The notes: generated by a model from the letters alone, not told the origin. Positions 25,141 through 33,788 are shown, counted from the stretch's first letter. The stretch: DNA of 64,000 bases from CAUZIZ01 sp965218775 (GCA_965218775.1 CBDCLS010000006.1:1674001-1738000), one strand, 5' to 3'. Numbers and translations are program-made.

Positions 25141-25320
25141 GGTCTGCGCAAAAATAACTTGGCATTTTGGCATCTCATTTTCACACCATCTTCGGCCGCT
25201 CCTCAATCGCGAAATCCTCAACGTAGACCCGGCTACGCCTGCGGTTTCGCTCAATCGTTCGCGGCCAAATCTGGCGCAAATCTGAGCGCCAATTCTACCA
25301 AGTTATTCTTGCGCAGACCC
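25141..25320 (+). mobile_element. MITE family C, complete copy (180 bp, TTAG target duplication)
   Basis: The ends are GGGTCTGCGCAAAAATAACT and the inverse ending AAGTTATTCTTGCGCAGACC plus C, with a ~23-bp terminal repeat holding one or two mismatches. TTAG flanks it at 25137-25140 and 25321-25324. The right TTAG contains the stop codon of sodC. Fragments of the family occur at 8491, 11806, 16485 and 51609. Confidence 0.85.
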
Positions 25321-25935
25321 TTAGTACGTGCCGGAGCCCTCACTCGGGGCCGGCAGGGGACGTGCCAACTCGATGATGCCACACGCCAGGGGCACCCCGG
25401 CGTCTCCATCGGGCTGGGTCAGGAGGTCATCTTCCTCCGAATGAACCAAGATCCCGAGTCCAAGAACCGACTTCGGACCCTCAGATAGAGCAGCGGAGTC
25501 AACCGTCATTTCCAGATGAGCCACTCCACTTCCATCGGCTTCGATATTTCCTAGATCTCCGGCGTGGTGATCGGAAGAATCGGGTCCGCCATGTTCGCTC
25601 TGGTGAGGGTTGAAGTGCCCTCCGGCATCCTGCCCCTTGGGCGAGCTGCAGTCGCCATTTTCATGGATATGCAGGCCGTGCTTTCCAGCCAGAAGCCCGG
25701 TCACGTGGGCAACAATCCGGAGCTTGCCATTCGTTTCCCGAAAACTGACGATTCCTTCGACCGTGCTCCCAGCCATGGGTTTCAGCTGCGAAACTGCCTC
25801 CAAGCCAGCAGCAGGCACCCTATTTTCTTGCTGGCCACCATGCTCTTCGTCCTTGGGTAGCTGATCTGATGAAGGGGCACAGACCGCCAGCAACAGCAAG
25901 GGCAGTGCTATTCTCCATCCCACCCCTATCTTCAT
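25321..25935 (-). CDS. sodC: Superoxide dismutase [Cu-Zn], exported
   Basis: A 204-aa protein that dismutates superoxide outside the cytoplasm. The N-terminus (ALPLLLLAVCAPSSDQ) is a signal peptide, possibly a lipoprotein one. Cu/Zn ligands are in GLHIHENGDC, AGGHFNPHQSEHGG and HHAGDLGNIEADGSG. The C-terminal GDAGVPLACGII holds the second disulfide Cys. I start at 25935, because the longer frame reads back into heptamer repeats. The TAA stop (25321-25323) lies in a MITE target duplication. Confidence 0.92.
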   Translation of the reverse strand: MKIGVGWRIALPLLLLAVCAPSSDQLPKDEEHGGQQENRVPAAGLEAVSQLKPMAGSTVEGIVSFRETNGKLRIVAHVTGLLAGKHGLHIHENGDCSSPKGQDAGGHFNPHQSEHGGPDSSDHHAGDLGNIEADGSGVAHLEMTVDSAALSEGPKSVLGLGILVHSEEDDLLTQPDGDAGVPLACGIIELARPLPAPSEGSGTY

Positions 25936-25966
25936 GGTCCACTGCTCACTGCTCACTGCTCACCGA
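25936..25966 (+). repeat. CACTGCT heptamer run at the sodC/WYL junction
   Basis: About three tandem CACTGCT units (GTGAGCA on the other strand) span the start region of sodC and the last codons of the upstream WYL gene, whose C-terminus ends GEQ. It is the same heptamer as at 13641, 47043 and 50045. Confidence 0.75.
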
Positions 25967-26936
25967 CGCCCTGAGCGGGGAGATTACTCTCGTAGAGCTG
26001 GGCGATCTTACGCGTGTCGCTGCGGACCTTCTCAATGAATTCAGGCGGGCTGACCGGGCGTGCATGAGGTGCGAAGCTGAGAACCAGGCGAGAGGGGAAT
26101 TCCAGGGTTTCGCTGACAAAGGTGAGTACGACTCCTCCATCCTGAGGTTCGCAGGCTGACGAACCCCATTGTTCCTCGATCCAAGGTGCCACCGCTCCAT
26201 CGAAGTAGACCTGGATCTGCCGGTTTCCCAATGAACTCAGGAAGTTTTCCTTATATTTGTCCACGTCCAGCTCTTGAAGCTGAGGAAAGGTTTCGTTCAG
26301 GGAATCCACCGAAAGGACACGTTCAAACTTGAAGGTGCGAAGGTCCTGACGCAGTTCGCAGTAGGCAGTCAGGTACCAGTAACCCAAATGCTTCATTAGG
26401 AGGTAGGGATGAACGACGCGCTCGTAGGTCTTGTCCCGGGTGAGGGAATAGTAGTCGATTCTCACCTTCTCGTGTTCCTCGACCGCCTGACGTAGTCGAG
26501 AAAAATGCTCGGAAATTGGACGCGAGGGACGTTCCAAGACGATACGGTCCTCCACCCGAGCTTTGGGATCGACCGATTTAGAGATGACTTTTTTTATCTT
26601 CGCCTTCAGAGACTCCACGCTCTCTGGATCTACTTCCGGATCGAGCAACTGCAGTGATACCAGCAGTGACATTGCTTCAGGCCGCGTGAACCGAAGTGGC
26701 CGATTGAGCATCTGGTCATATTCGACATAGACCCTCTGATTCTCGACATAGATGTCCACGTAGTCATCGGGGCGGAAAGGAGGCTTACCGATCAGGAGCA
26801 TGAACTCCAGTTCTTTCAGCAGCTGTTTGGGCCGCATTCCGACCCGCTCCGCCAGTTCCTCTACGATGATTCCTTGGTTCTTGGAAACGTAACTCAGGAT
26901 AAGGAGGATTCGATTGATCCTGTCGGCGATATTCAT
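25953..26936 (-). CDS. WYL-domain transcriptional regulator (PafC-like)
   Basis: A 327-aa protein. The N-terminal winged-helix-like region (RINRILLILSYVSKNQGIIV) is followed by a WYL domain (about 155-235), with YYSLTRDKTYERVVHPYLLM and YWYLTAYCELRQDLRTFKFE. Its start overlaps the end of the second WYL gene by 4 bp, the arrangement of pafB-pafC pairs that activate DNA-damage genes in Actinobacteria. No proteasome genes are nearby, so that role is only an analogy. The C-terminus reads into heptamer repeats. Confidence 0.85.
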   Translation of the reverse strand: MNIADRINRILLILSYVSKNQGIIVEELAERVGMRPKQLLKELEFMLLIGKPPFRPDDYVDIYVENQRVYVEYDQMLNRPLRFTRPEAMSLLVSLQLLDPEVDPESVESLKAKIKKVISKSVDPKARVEDRIVLERPSRPISEHFSRLRQAVEEHEKVRIDYYSLTRDKTYERVVHPYLLMKHLGYWYLTAYCELRQDLRTFKFERVLSVDSLNETFPQLQELDVDKYKENFLSSLGNRQIQVYFDGAVAPWIEEQWGSSACEPQDGGVVLTFVSETLEFPSRLVLSFAPHARPVSPPEFIEKVRSDTRKIAQLYESNLPAQGVGEQ

Positions 26937-27907
26937 AGCAGACTTTTCATCGCACGTTGGACCTCGTCAATGATCTCAGGGGGAGCCAGTACACGACTAT
27001 CCGTCTTCTGGGACAGAATCCAGGATACAAAGCCAGATCGGTTTGTGACGTTCACCTCGAACGTTCTCTCGCCGGTCTGCTTTGCCCTCATCAATTGCGG
27101 ACGAAGCTCAGGGAGGCGATGATCCGAAACCTCGATCGCGACACTGACGGGTTCATGGACCTCGAGTTCCCAAGGCTGTTGATTCTGATAGGGTTTCAAG
27201 GTGAAGTCGGTAGGGATTTCATAATCTGGGCTGCCGGGTTTCTTGGGGTTCACGCTGAGCGAACTGATTCGAGTCAAGACGAAGCAACGAAGCCCTCGTC
27301 TCAGATGGTCCCAGCCCACAATTGTCCAATTCCCTCTTCTGAAGATCAATCCGTAGGGATCCAGCTTGCGCCGCGTAATCCTGCCCGTGGAGAAGGCATG
27401 ATACCGAATCTCGATCTGCTTGCGACGGTCCAGGGCATCCTGGATCTGATGCACCAGCCTGGATCGTCCCGGGGACTTCGCCTGGGTTGGATAGGTGATG
27501 GTCATCGCCGGCGAAGGTGAGTTGACATGATTGTTGATGCTGGTGATCTTGTGGAGTGCCGACTCCAGCTGATCCCGGTAGGGGAAGTTGGTGTTCTCCA
27601 GAACGGCTCCAGCCGACAGCATCAGTAGGGATGACTCCTCAGCCGTGAACTCTATTTCTGGCAGGAAGAGCTTTTCCTCGCGAATCAGGTAGCCTTCCTT
27701 AGTGTTCTCGGAGCCACTTTGGTAGTCGATTGGAATGCCAAGGGAGATGAGCTCTGCCTTGTCCCTTTCAAACTTTCTCTGGTTGGATTCCTCCACTCCC
27801 CGGGCGTAGTCCTCCGGAAAGTGGTTCTTGATCTCATGCCAGGAAACCGGCTCCTTGGCATTGAGAAGGTAGGCGATAAGATCAAGCAGCCGCTCGGTAC
27901 GATTCAC
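26933..27907 (-). CDS. WYL-domain transcriptional regulator (PafB-like)
   Basis: A 324-aa protein. N-terminal HTH (RTERLLDLIAYLLNAKEPVS, then FERDKAELISLGIPI) and a WYL domain near 165-235 (IEIRYHAFSTGRITRRKLDP, then WTIVGWDHLRRGLRCFVLTR). It is first of the two-gene unit and translationally coupled (4-bp overlap) to the PafC-like gene. The pair probably forms a heteromeric regulator that senses a nucleic-acid or nucleotide ligand, as proposed for WYL proteins. Confidence 0.86.
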   Translation of the reverse strand: MNRTERLLDLIAYLLNAKEPVSWHEIKNHFPEDYARGVEESNQRKFERDKAELISLGIPIDYQSGSENTKEGYLIREEKLFLPEIEFTAEESSLLMLSAGAVLENTNFPYRDQLESALHKITSINNHVNSPSPAMTITYPTQAKSPGRSRLVHQIQDALDRRKQIEIRYHAFSTGRITRRKLDPYGLIFRRGNWTIVGWDHLRRGLRCFVLTRISSLSVNPKKPGSPDYEIPTDFTLKPYQNQQPWELEVHEPVSVAIEVSDHRLPELRPQLMRAKQTGERTFEVNVTNRSGFVSWILSQKTDSRVLAPPEIIDEVQRAMKSLL

Positions 27908-28118
27908 TAGCCTAGTTTATGAGAAGCAGAGTCGACAATTCAACCGCGGGATGGGCTGTTTGGAGGGTGGCTGGAGTCCGGAGGTGCTTTTCTCCTCCGC
28001 CTCTGCAGCCGACGCCTCAGAGAGCCCTCGAGTAAGGGGACTGAGGTCAATGTTTTGGGGTTGACCGGAAGAATTTTTTGACTACATTAGGGGGGCGCAA
28101 TAGAGTGGGAGCTCGAAA

Positions 28119-28385
28119 ATGACTTTTATCATTTGTGAACCCTGCATCGGGACAAAAGATTCGGCATGCGTAGACGCTTGTCCGGTGGACTGCATTCATC
28201 CACGGACGGATGAAGCAGACTTCGATCCGGAAACCCAGCTGTACATCGATCCGGTGGAATGTATCGACTGTGGGGCCTGTGTCCCGGAATGCCCGGTGGA
28301 AGCGATTTTTCCAGAGGACGAGGTCCCGGAACAGTGGGAGCATTACATTGGGATCAACAAAGAGTGGTACCAGAATAAAGATTAA
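28119..28385 (+). CDS. Ferredoxin with two Fe-S clusters
   Basis: An 88-aa small electron carrier. The cluster-binding motifs are CEPCIGTKDSACVDACPVDC and CIDCGACVPECPVEAI. The first motif has the wider spacing of 7Fe/8Fe ferredoxins (FdxA/FdIII type), and the C-terminal extension PEQWEHYIGINKEWYQ fits that class. No redox partner gene adjoins it. A long hairpin follows the stop. Confidence 0.92.
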   Translation: MTFIICEPCIGTKDSACVDACPVDCIHPRTDEADFDPETQLYIDPVECIDCGACVPECPVEAIFPEDEVPEQWEHYIGINKEWYQNKD

Positions 28386-28429
28386 GTACCGTATTTGACC
28401 GTATTTATGAAATGCGGTAAATGCGGTAC
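28386..28429 (+). terminator. Long inverted repeat between convergent genes
   Basis: GTACCGTATTTGACCGTATT pairs with AATGCGGTAAATGCGGTAC around an ATGA loop, with G-T pairs. Each arm is a tandem ACCGTATTT-type unit. It starts right after the ferredoxin stop and ends 53 bp before the convergent propeller gene, so it probably terminates both transcripts. Confidence 0.6.
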
Positions 28430-28482
28430 CAAGTCTGCGTTTGCCGCCATGACCTTGCCTGGAGTCCGGCCCTACTGAAGAC

Positions 28483-30321
28483 CTATCGGTTGGTTTGACC
28501 CACGGGTATGCTGGACATCTGCAGCCCGGACTGGGTTCGCAGCGCAGTAATCACGACAGGTATGTCGGACCTGATTACCACGGTTCCTGTGAAGTCGTCG
28601 CCCACATCCGCGGGGAACAGCTCTTGAAGGAACTGAGCAATCTGTGCCCCCGCCGCCAGGAAAATGACCAGGGCATCGATTTCCGTCCCAGCCTGATTCA
28701 ACAGGTCCACTGACACTTCGGCCGTTTCATCAAGGGGCGCCGAAATTGCGATACCGGTGTTGAAACCTGAGCCGCCTCCAATCCGGGAAGCGAAGGTATT
28801 GGCCTCCGCGGTTGGAACAGAGTCCCCGATGCCTGCCTCGAAGAGGATGTCGCCGCCCTGGGAGAACTGAAAGATCGCGCTCCCCCGGATAGGCTGGTCG
28901 GACTCGGCCCGAGCCCACCCGGTCTGCACCACGGGTCCGCCCAGAGTCTGGACCTTGATAGAAGCCCGTGGGGGGATGGAGAAGGGGACCTCCGAGGTGT
29001 CCGCGACGAAGTCTTCTATGGGAAGCTCGAGAGGGCTGCCGTCCCGAGCCACAAAGAAAAGTGTGCCAGTCGCGGTTTCATCAGAAGAGTTGACTAGGGT
29101 GAAAAGTGTCGTTTGAGATCCGGTAGCCGGGTCGGCGCCATCGGCGACCAGGGCAAAGAAGATACCCAACGTAGCAGAATAAACCTCGATGGTATCTTCG
29201 AACAGGACAAACAAGAAGCCGTTTGCCGCGACCAATGATTCTACGCCGGGCCGGTTGAAGCTCCAGAGAAGGGCTCCCGTCAAGGCATCACGCGCTCTGA
29301 TTCGATCGGTGGGTGTGTGATAGTAGTAGATCACGTTATTAGCAACGAGTCCGTAGTTGATACCTGGCGTCGATTCGGAGACCTCCCAGAGGGGGTCACC
29401 GGTGTTGGGGCTGTAGGCCCTTATCGTGCCGCTGCCGCCAGCGTCATCGGATAGGAACACGAGCAATTGACCGTAGGCGAGAGCGATGGCGGGAGTATGG
29501 GAAAACGTCGCCAAGGTCCCCTCGGAGCCTGATTCCGTTTTTTGCCAGAGGATGGCACCGGTCTGGGCGTTCAGCGCGCTAACGGTTGCCGAATCCCGCT
29601 CGCTCACGAAAACGTATTTCTCTGTCGCAATAATGTTGGAATGATCCCCCCCAACGGCGGGTGTGCTCCAGACCTCGGCACCCGTCATTAGATTCAGGGC
29701 GTACAGCGTTCCTTCCGAGCGCAGCACGTAGGCTCGTTCTCCAAACGTCGTTACCGGAGCCTTGGCCGTAGTGACGTCCCATTGCCAGAACAGGGTTCCA
29801 TCCATGGCGTCTAGGGCCGATAACCTACTTCGTCCGTGGAATAGCGCCAGGTTGTCGGTCACGATCGGGAAACGACCAGTCGTACTGCCCACCGAGGTGT
29901 CTTCCCACAACTCCGTGCCGCTGGACAGAACCACGCCCTTGACCGTGGTTGTCGCCGGCCCGCCCAAGAGAACGACACCGTCCGCGTAGGCGGGGACGTA
30001 GGAAAATTCGTCGTCCCCAAGTGTGAATGCCAGCGTCCACTGGAGAGCGCCAGCGAAATCGTAGAGATGATATTGAGTGGGTGTCCCAGACTCTCCTACC
30101 AAAAGAGTATTCTCGGTGACGAGGAGAGATTTGGCGCTGCTGACCCCGGTCAGATCAATGGTATGGAACAACTCAAGAGGAGGTTTGAAATTCCCCATGT
30201 CCGAGTTGAGGTAGGTTCTTGCGTTGTTGTAGCCAGCTGTAGACTGATCTCCCACATTCTGCCCGAGTGCGACCGGGGAGCATAGGCAGAGCAGCAAAAG
30301 CAGACCGGTTCTCCTCATCAT
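28483..30321 (-). CDS. Exported PQQ-type beta-propeller protein with C-terminal beta domain
   Basis: A 612-aa protein. Signal peptide TGLLLLLCLCSPVALGQN. Residues ~60-400 form repeated blades of the PQQ-binding-like type (for example GTELWEDTSVG, GTLFWQWDVTTA, GAEVWSTPAVG, GAILWQKTES, GDPLWEVSES, GALLWSFNRPG). The C-terminal ~200 residues form a beta-rich region (GWARAESDQPIRGSAIFQFS, NTGIAISAP, VVITALRTQSG) that I associate from memory with Acidobacteria surface proteins. The start at 30321 follows AAGGAGG. Substrate or partner unknown; no PQQ enzyme residues are claimed. Confidence 0.78.
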   Translation of the reverse strand: MMRRTGLLLLLCLCSPVALGQNVGDQSTAGYNNARTYLNSDMGNFKPPLELFHTIDLTGVSSAKSLLVTENTLLVGESGTPTQYHLYDFAGALQWTLAFTLGDDEFSYVPAYADGVVLLGGPATTTVKGVVLSSGTELWEDTSVGSTTGRFPIVTDNLALFHGRSRLSALDAMDGTLFWQWDVTTAKAPVTTFGERAYVLRSEGTLYALNLMTGAEVWSTPAVGGDHSNIIATEKYVFVSERDSATVSALNAQTGAILWQKTESGSEGTLATFSHTPAIALAYGQLLVFLSDDAGGSGTIRAYSPNTGDPLWEVSESTPGINYGLVANNVIYYYHTPTDRIRARDALTGALLWSFNRPGVESLVAANGFLFVLFEDTIEVYSATLGIFFALVADGADPATGSQTTLFTLVNSSDETATGTLFFVARDGSPLELPIEDFVADTSEVPFSIPPRASIKVQTLGGPVVQTGWARAESDQPIRGSAIFQFSQGGDILFEAGIGDSVPTAEANTFASRIGGGSGFNTGIAISAPLDETAEVSVDLLNQAGTEIDALVIFLAAGAQIAQFLQELFPADVGDDFTGTVVIRSDIPVVITALRTQSGLQMSSIPVGQTNR

Positions 30322-30656
30322 CGAGAATCCTCCTTGGGACGGTTTGGGTTGTGTGCTCCCTTCCGGAAACACGATGTCATTGAGTAATAGGGCTTACGTG
30401 GCGGAGCCGCAAAGTAGGGAGCGATGAAAGCCGAATTGCCGGCGCTCCCAGCCGCCACCATTCTCATTTTTGACCTGGAACATTAACTGGAAACATCAGG
30501 CTGCTGGGTCGATCGGAAAAGTCGAAACTGGAAATCACCTGTCAATTCTATCAGAACCCTCCGGGCTTTACTTTTGTAGGTACCAAGTCCTGTCGCCCGG
30601 ACCGCCGCTAGAAGCGGCGAGAGTTTCCTAGACGAAGTAGCGTCAGCCGCAGTCTG
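30322..30656 (+). other. Intergenic region upstream of the propeller gene
   Basis: There are 335 bp. The only structure I see is CGCCGCT (30603-30609) with AGCGGCG (30613-30619), a 7-bp stem with a 3-nt loop. No ORF is supported. Confidence 0.4.
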
Positions 30657-30970
30657 GTGTCCCCCAGGGGGAGTATGTGTTTAGCGCCTTCCCTCGCCTT
30701 TGCCCGCGCCCCTGCCCTTGCCCGACTTCATCCTTTCGGTCGTATCCAAGCCCTTGACCAACCCGGTCAGCATGGACACGATTGGACTCGTATACCCTTA
30801 CCCTTTGATGAGCAAATGGGTGCCTCGTCGACTCGGAGTCCTTTGGTTTTGCCATCCGTTGATACCCACGTTTCAGACTAGAAAAAAGCGAGGGATTGTC
30901 AGGAACCGGCACGGGCAAGGGCGCGGGCACGGGCAAGGGAGAAGACGCTAAACACGTACCAGGGGGACGC
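30657..30970 (+). mobile_element. MITE-like element with long imperfect inverted ends (family H)
   Basis: The left end is GTCCCCCAGGGGGAGTATGT then GTTTAGCGCCTTC. The right end, inverted, is GTCCCCCTGGTACGTGTTTA then GCGTCTTC. Both ends continue into C-rich TTGCCCG/GCGCCC repeats. It lies directly upstream of the cysteine hydrolase, whose longer in-frame start (30896) falls inside it. Confidence 0.6.
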
Positions 30971-31018
30971 CTGCCCTTCGGTCTGCTAGAATCGCTCCTG
31001 GCAGGCCGCCTTCGAGTC

Positions 31019-32053
31019 ATGCGACCCAATCAACTTCCGATTCCCCCTTATTTCGAGCCCGGCAGTGTCGCGTCAGTCTGGCGTGTTCCCTACCAGGAGC
31101 GATCCTATCAGGCACAGGATTGGAGACGCAGTCACCAGCTTCAGCCTTCGAGCAGCGATAAGGTCAGGGTTTGCCTGGTTGCCATAGATGTACAGAACAC
31201 GTTCTGCCTGCCCGATTTCGAACTCTTTGTAGCAGCTCGATCGGGAACCGGGGCCGTGGACGATAATAGGCGCTTGTGTGAATTCCTCTACCGCAATCTA
31301 GGTGTGATTACCCAGGTCTACCCCACCCTGGATACACATCAGGTAATACAGATCTTTCACCCGATCTTTCTCGTCGACCGCGATGGGCGGCATCCGGCTC
31401 CTTATACCCGGGTGTCCATGGAGGACGTCCAACAGGGTGTTTGGCAGGTCAATCAATCGGCCTGCCGCCAGCTTAAGATGAGCAAGGAACAGGGACAGGA
31501 ACACTTGCTTCATTACGTGAAGTCGCTGCGAGAAAGCGAGAAATACGAGCTGACGGTGTGGCCCTATCACGGTCTTCTGGGGGGGATCGGTCATGCGCTG
31601 GTCTCATCGGTCGAAGAAGCCATCTTCTTCCACAGTCATGCCCGGCAGAGTCACCCGGCCTTCCAGATCAAAGGTAACAATCCGCTGACCGAGCATTACT
31701 CCGCATTGAGTCCTGAGGTGCTAAACGGCCCCGATGGCAGGCTTCTTGGAGCGACGAATACGGCCTTTCTCCAGGCTCTGCTAGGCTTCGAGGTGATTGT
31801 CATCGCAGGGCAGGCCAAGAGCCACTGCGTAGCCTGGACCATCGAGCAGCTCCTGGAGGATCCCCTCTTTGGTGGAGCAGGCTTTGCAGAAAAGGTCTAT
31901 CTCCTGGAGGACTGTACCTCTGCGGTAGTGGTGCCTGGGGTAGTTGACTACACCGACGAGGCCGAGGCAGCGTTTGCCAGGTTCGCGGACGCCGGGATGC
32001 ATCGGGTCCGCTCCACCGATCCCATCGAAAGCTGGCCCGCCGTGCCGCTATAA
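31019..32053 (+). CDS. Isochorismatase-like cysteine hydrolase
   Basis: A 344-aa protein. The fold signature is visible: VCLVAIDVQNTFCLP near the N-terminus (catalytic Asp) and IAGQAKSHCVAWTIEQLLED (catalytic Cys), with FHSHARQSHPAFQIKGNNPL between. It is longer than typical nicotinamidases or isochorismatases (~200 aa), with an extra N-terminal region and inserts. Substrate unknown. ATG 31019 is preferred since the upstream frame lies in repeat DNA. An MBOAT gene follows 92 bp later. Confidence 0.82.
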   Translation: MRPNQLPIPPYFEPGSVASVWRVPYQERSYQAQDWRRSHQLQPSSSDKVRVCLVAIDVQNTFCLPDFELFVAARSGTGAVDDNRRLCEFLYRNLGVITQVYPTLDTHQVIQIFHPIFLVDRDGRHPAPYTRVSMEDVQQGVWQVNQSACRQLKMSKEQGQEHLLHYVKSLRESEKYELTVWPYHGLLGGIGHALVSSVEEAIFFHSHARQSHPAFQIKGNNPLTEHYSALSPEVLNGPDGRLLGATNTAFLQALLGFEVIVIAGQAKSHCVAWTIEQLLEDPLFGGAGFAEKVYLLEDCTSAVVVPGVVDYTDEAEAAFARFADAGMHRVRSTDPIESWPAVPL

Positions 32054-32145
32054 GCCGCTCGACTACACGCACTAACGCCTTTGGCGTAGATTGTGTCCGA
32101 TTGAACTTGTAGCTGAATTCCATTTCCGATCAAGTTCCAGGGCAG

Positions 32146-33561
32146 ATGCTATTCAATAGTTTTCACTACCTGCTGTTCCTTCTCGTCGTCATCTTCATCA
32201 TCGAGGCCACCAGGAGGAGGAACGCTCAGCAGCTGTTCCTGCTTCTGGCCAGTTACTATTTCTATTGGACGTCGTCCGCCGCTCTCGTCCTCCTGTTGCT
32301 GTACTCGAGCTACCTCGACTTTTTTTGCGGGCGCGCCATCCACCGTGCCCAGAGTCAGCGCCAGAAGAGACTGTACCTTGGCCTCAGCCTAATCGGAAAT
32401 CTGGGTGTCCTGGCCTACTTCAAGTACACCAACTTCGCGCTCGGCAGCATCCGGTCGCTTCTCAGTGCCTTGGGTTGGAAGTCCCAGCTCGGACCCCTGG
32501 AAATCTACCTTCCGATTGGAATCTCGTTCTACACCTTCCAGAGTATGAGCTACAGCCTGGACATCTATTTTGGAAAGCTGGCCCCGGTCTCTTCTCTGCG
32601 GCAGTTTGCGCTCTACGTCTCCTTCTTTCCCCAGTTGGTCGCCGGACCGATTGTCAGGGCGAGACACTTTCTACCGCAGTTGCTAAACCCAGTAGTCATT
32701 CACCAGGAAAATCTGAAGTTCGGGTTGACCCTGATCCTCTACGGACTGATCAAGAAGGTCTGTATTGCGGACAACCTCTCCGGGTTTGTCCAATCCACCT
32801 TCAGCGGAGAGTTGACGAGAGACTCACTGGTGGTTCTCATCGGTGCCGTTGCCTTTGCGATTCAGATCTATTGTGACTTTTCCGGCTACACCGACATCGC
32901 GATCGGATCGGCCCGAATCCTCGGCTTCAAGCTTCTTGACAACTTCGCCCACCCGTACTTTGCCAGTAGCATCTCGGAGTTCTGGAAACGCTGGCACATC
33001 AGTCTATCGACCTGGCTTCGGGACTATCTATACATCCCACTGGGAGGGAATCAGAAGGGCAAAGGGCGCCAGCTACTCAACCTGATGATCACGATGCTGC
33101 TGGGAGGGCTCTGGCACGGCGCTGCCTGGCACTTTGTACTGTGGGGTTTCTACCAGGGCCTCCTGCTCTGTGTGCACAAGTTCGTGGTTGCCGACAGGCG
33201 CCTGCTGGCACACTCCTGGTGGGTCCCCCTGAAGATTCTGTTCACGTTCTACCTGACCTGTATCGGCTGGCTGATCTTCATCACGCCAGATCTCCAGGAC
33301 TTGCTGTTCTACGTCAGAAAGATGTGTTTCCTGGACTTTGCAACCTTGGGCATCGCAAACCTCATCGAGAGCCAGCCACTCGTCCTTTTCTTGATGGGGG
33401 CCTTTTTCGTTACCCACATTATCAGCTACCGGGTGGATGGCCTTTCCCGGGTCTTCTCTCAACTGGGGTCAGCGCTTTGGGCCGCGGGAGTCCTGGCTGG
33501 TCTTGTAATCCTGTATCTCTTGGCTGCCGGACAGCAAAGCTTTATCTACTTCCAGTTCTAG
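32146..33561 (+). CDS. MBOAT-family O-acyltransferase (AlgI-like)
   Basis: A 471-aa polytopic membrane protein that probably acetylates an exported polysaccharide. The AlgI-type motifs are present: LPIGISFYTFQSMSYSLDIY, FFPQLVAGPIVRA, SSISEFWKRWHISLSTWLRD, YIPLGGN and the active-site LLGGLWHGAAWHFVLWG. Its probable partner, an SGNH/DltD-like protein, is encoded at 38054-39298 after an unrelated receptor and an IS. The TAG stop (33559-33561) coincides with the first bases of an inserted repeat. Confidence 0.92.
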   Translation: MLFNSFHYLLFLLVVIFIIEATRRRNAQQLFLLLASYYFYWTSSAALVLLLLYSSYLDFFCGRAIHRAQSQRQKRLYLGLSLIGNLGVLAYFKYTNFALGSIRSLLSALGWKSQLGPLEIYLPIGISFYTFQSMSYSLDIYFGKLAPVSSLRQFALYVSFFPQLVAGPIVRARHFLPQLLNPVVIHQENLKFGLTLILYGLIKKVCIADNLSGFVQSTFSGELTRDSLVVLIGAVAFAIQIYCDFSGYTDIAIGSARILGFKLLDNFAHPYFASSISEFWKRWHISLSTWLRDYLYIPLGGNQKGKGRQLLNLMITMLLGGLWHGAAWHFVLWGFYQGLLLCVHKFVVADRRLLAHSWWVPLKILFTFYLTCIGWLIFITPDLQDLLFYVRKMCFLDFATLGIANLIESQPLVLFLMGAFFVTHIISYRVDGLSRVFSQLGSALWAAGVLAGLVILYLLAAGQQSFIYFQF

Positions 33562-33721
33562 TGTTCTGTCCTGGAAGTTCACCACATAATTCTGCGGCCC
33601 TGACCGCCGTCTGCTGTGTTGCGCTTCCTCGAAAGACCCCAGGTATTCCTGCGTCAGCGCGCCTTGCATACGACGCTCATGCCTCGCAGACTTAAGCAGT
33701 GAACTTCCAGGACAGAACACT
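33560..33721 (+). mobile_element. MITE-like element F at the MBOAT stop codon (162 bp)
   Basis: The ends AGTGTTCTGTCCTGGAAGTT and its perfect inverse (AACTTCCAGGACAGAACACT) continue to CAC/GTG, giving a 23-bp terminal repeat. The first two bases complete the MBOAT TAG. I see no clear target duplication. The terminal TGTCCTGGAAGTT resembles the TGTCAGGAAGT of element D. Confidence 0.8.
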
Positions 33722-33788
33722 TGGAGTCTGAGCGAGTGACAAGATTCGGTACAATTGCTTCGATGCCGGACAGCAACGAACCAGCCTG

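Noticed and set aside
25936..25966. Heptamer runs considered as a CRISPR array
   Set aside because: The units are 7 bp and directly adjacent, without spacers of 25-40 bp, and no cas genes are present.
30896..31018. Longer N-terminus for the cysteine hydrolase (start at 30896)
   Set aside because: The added residues (GTGKGAGTGKG) are translated repeat DNA of element H.
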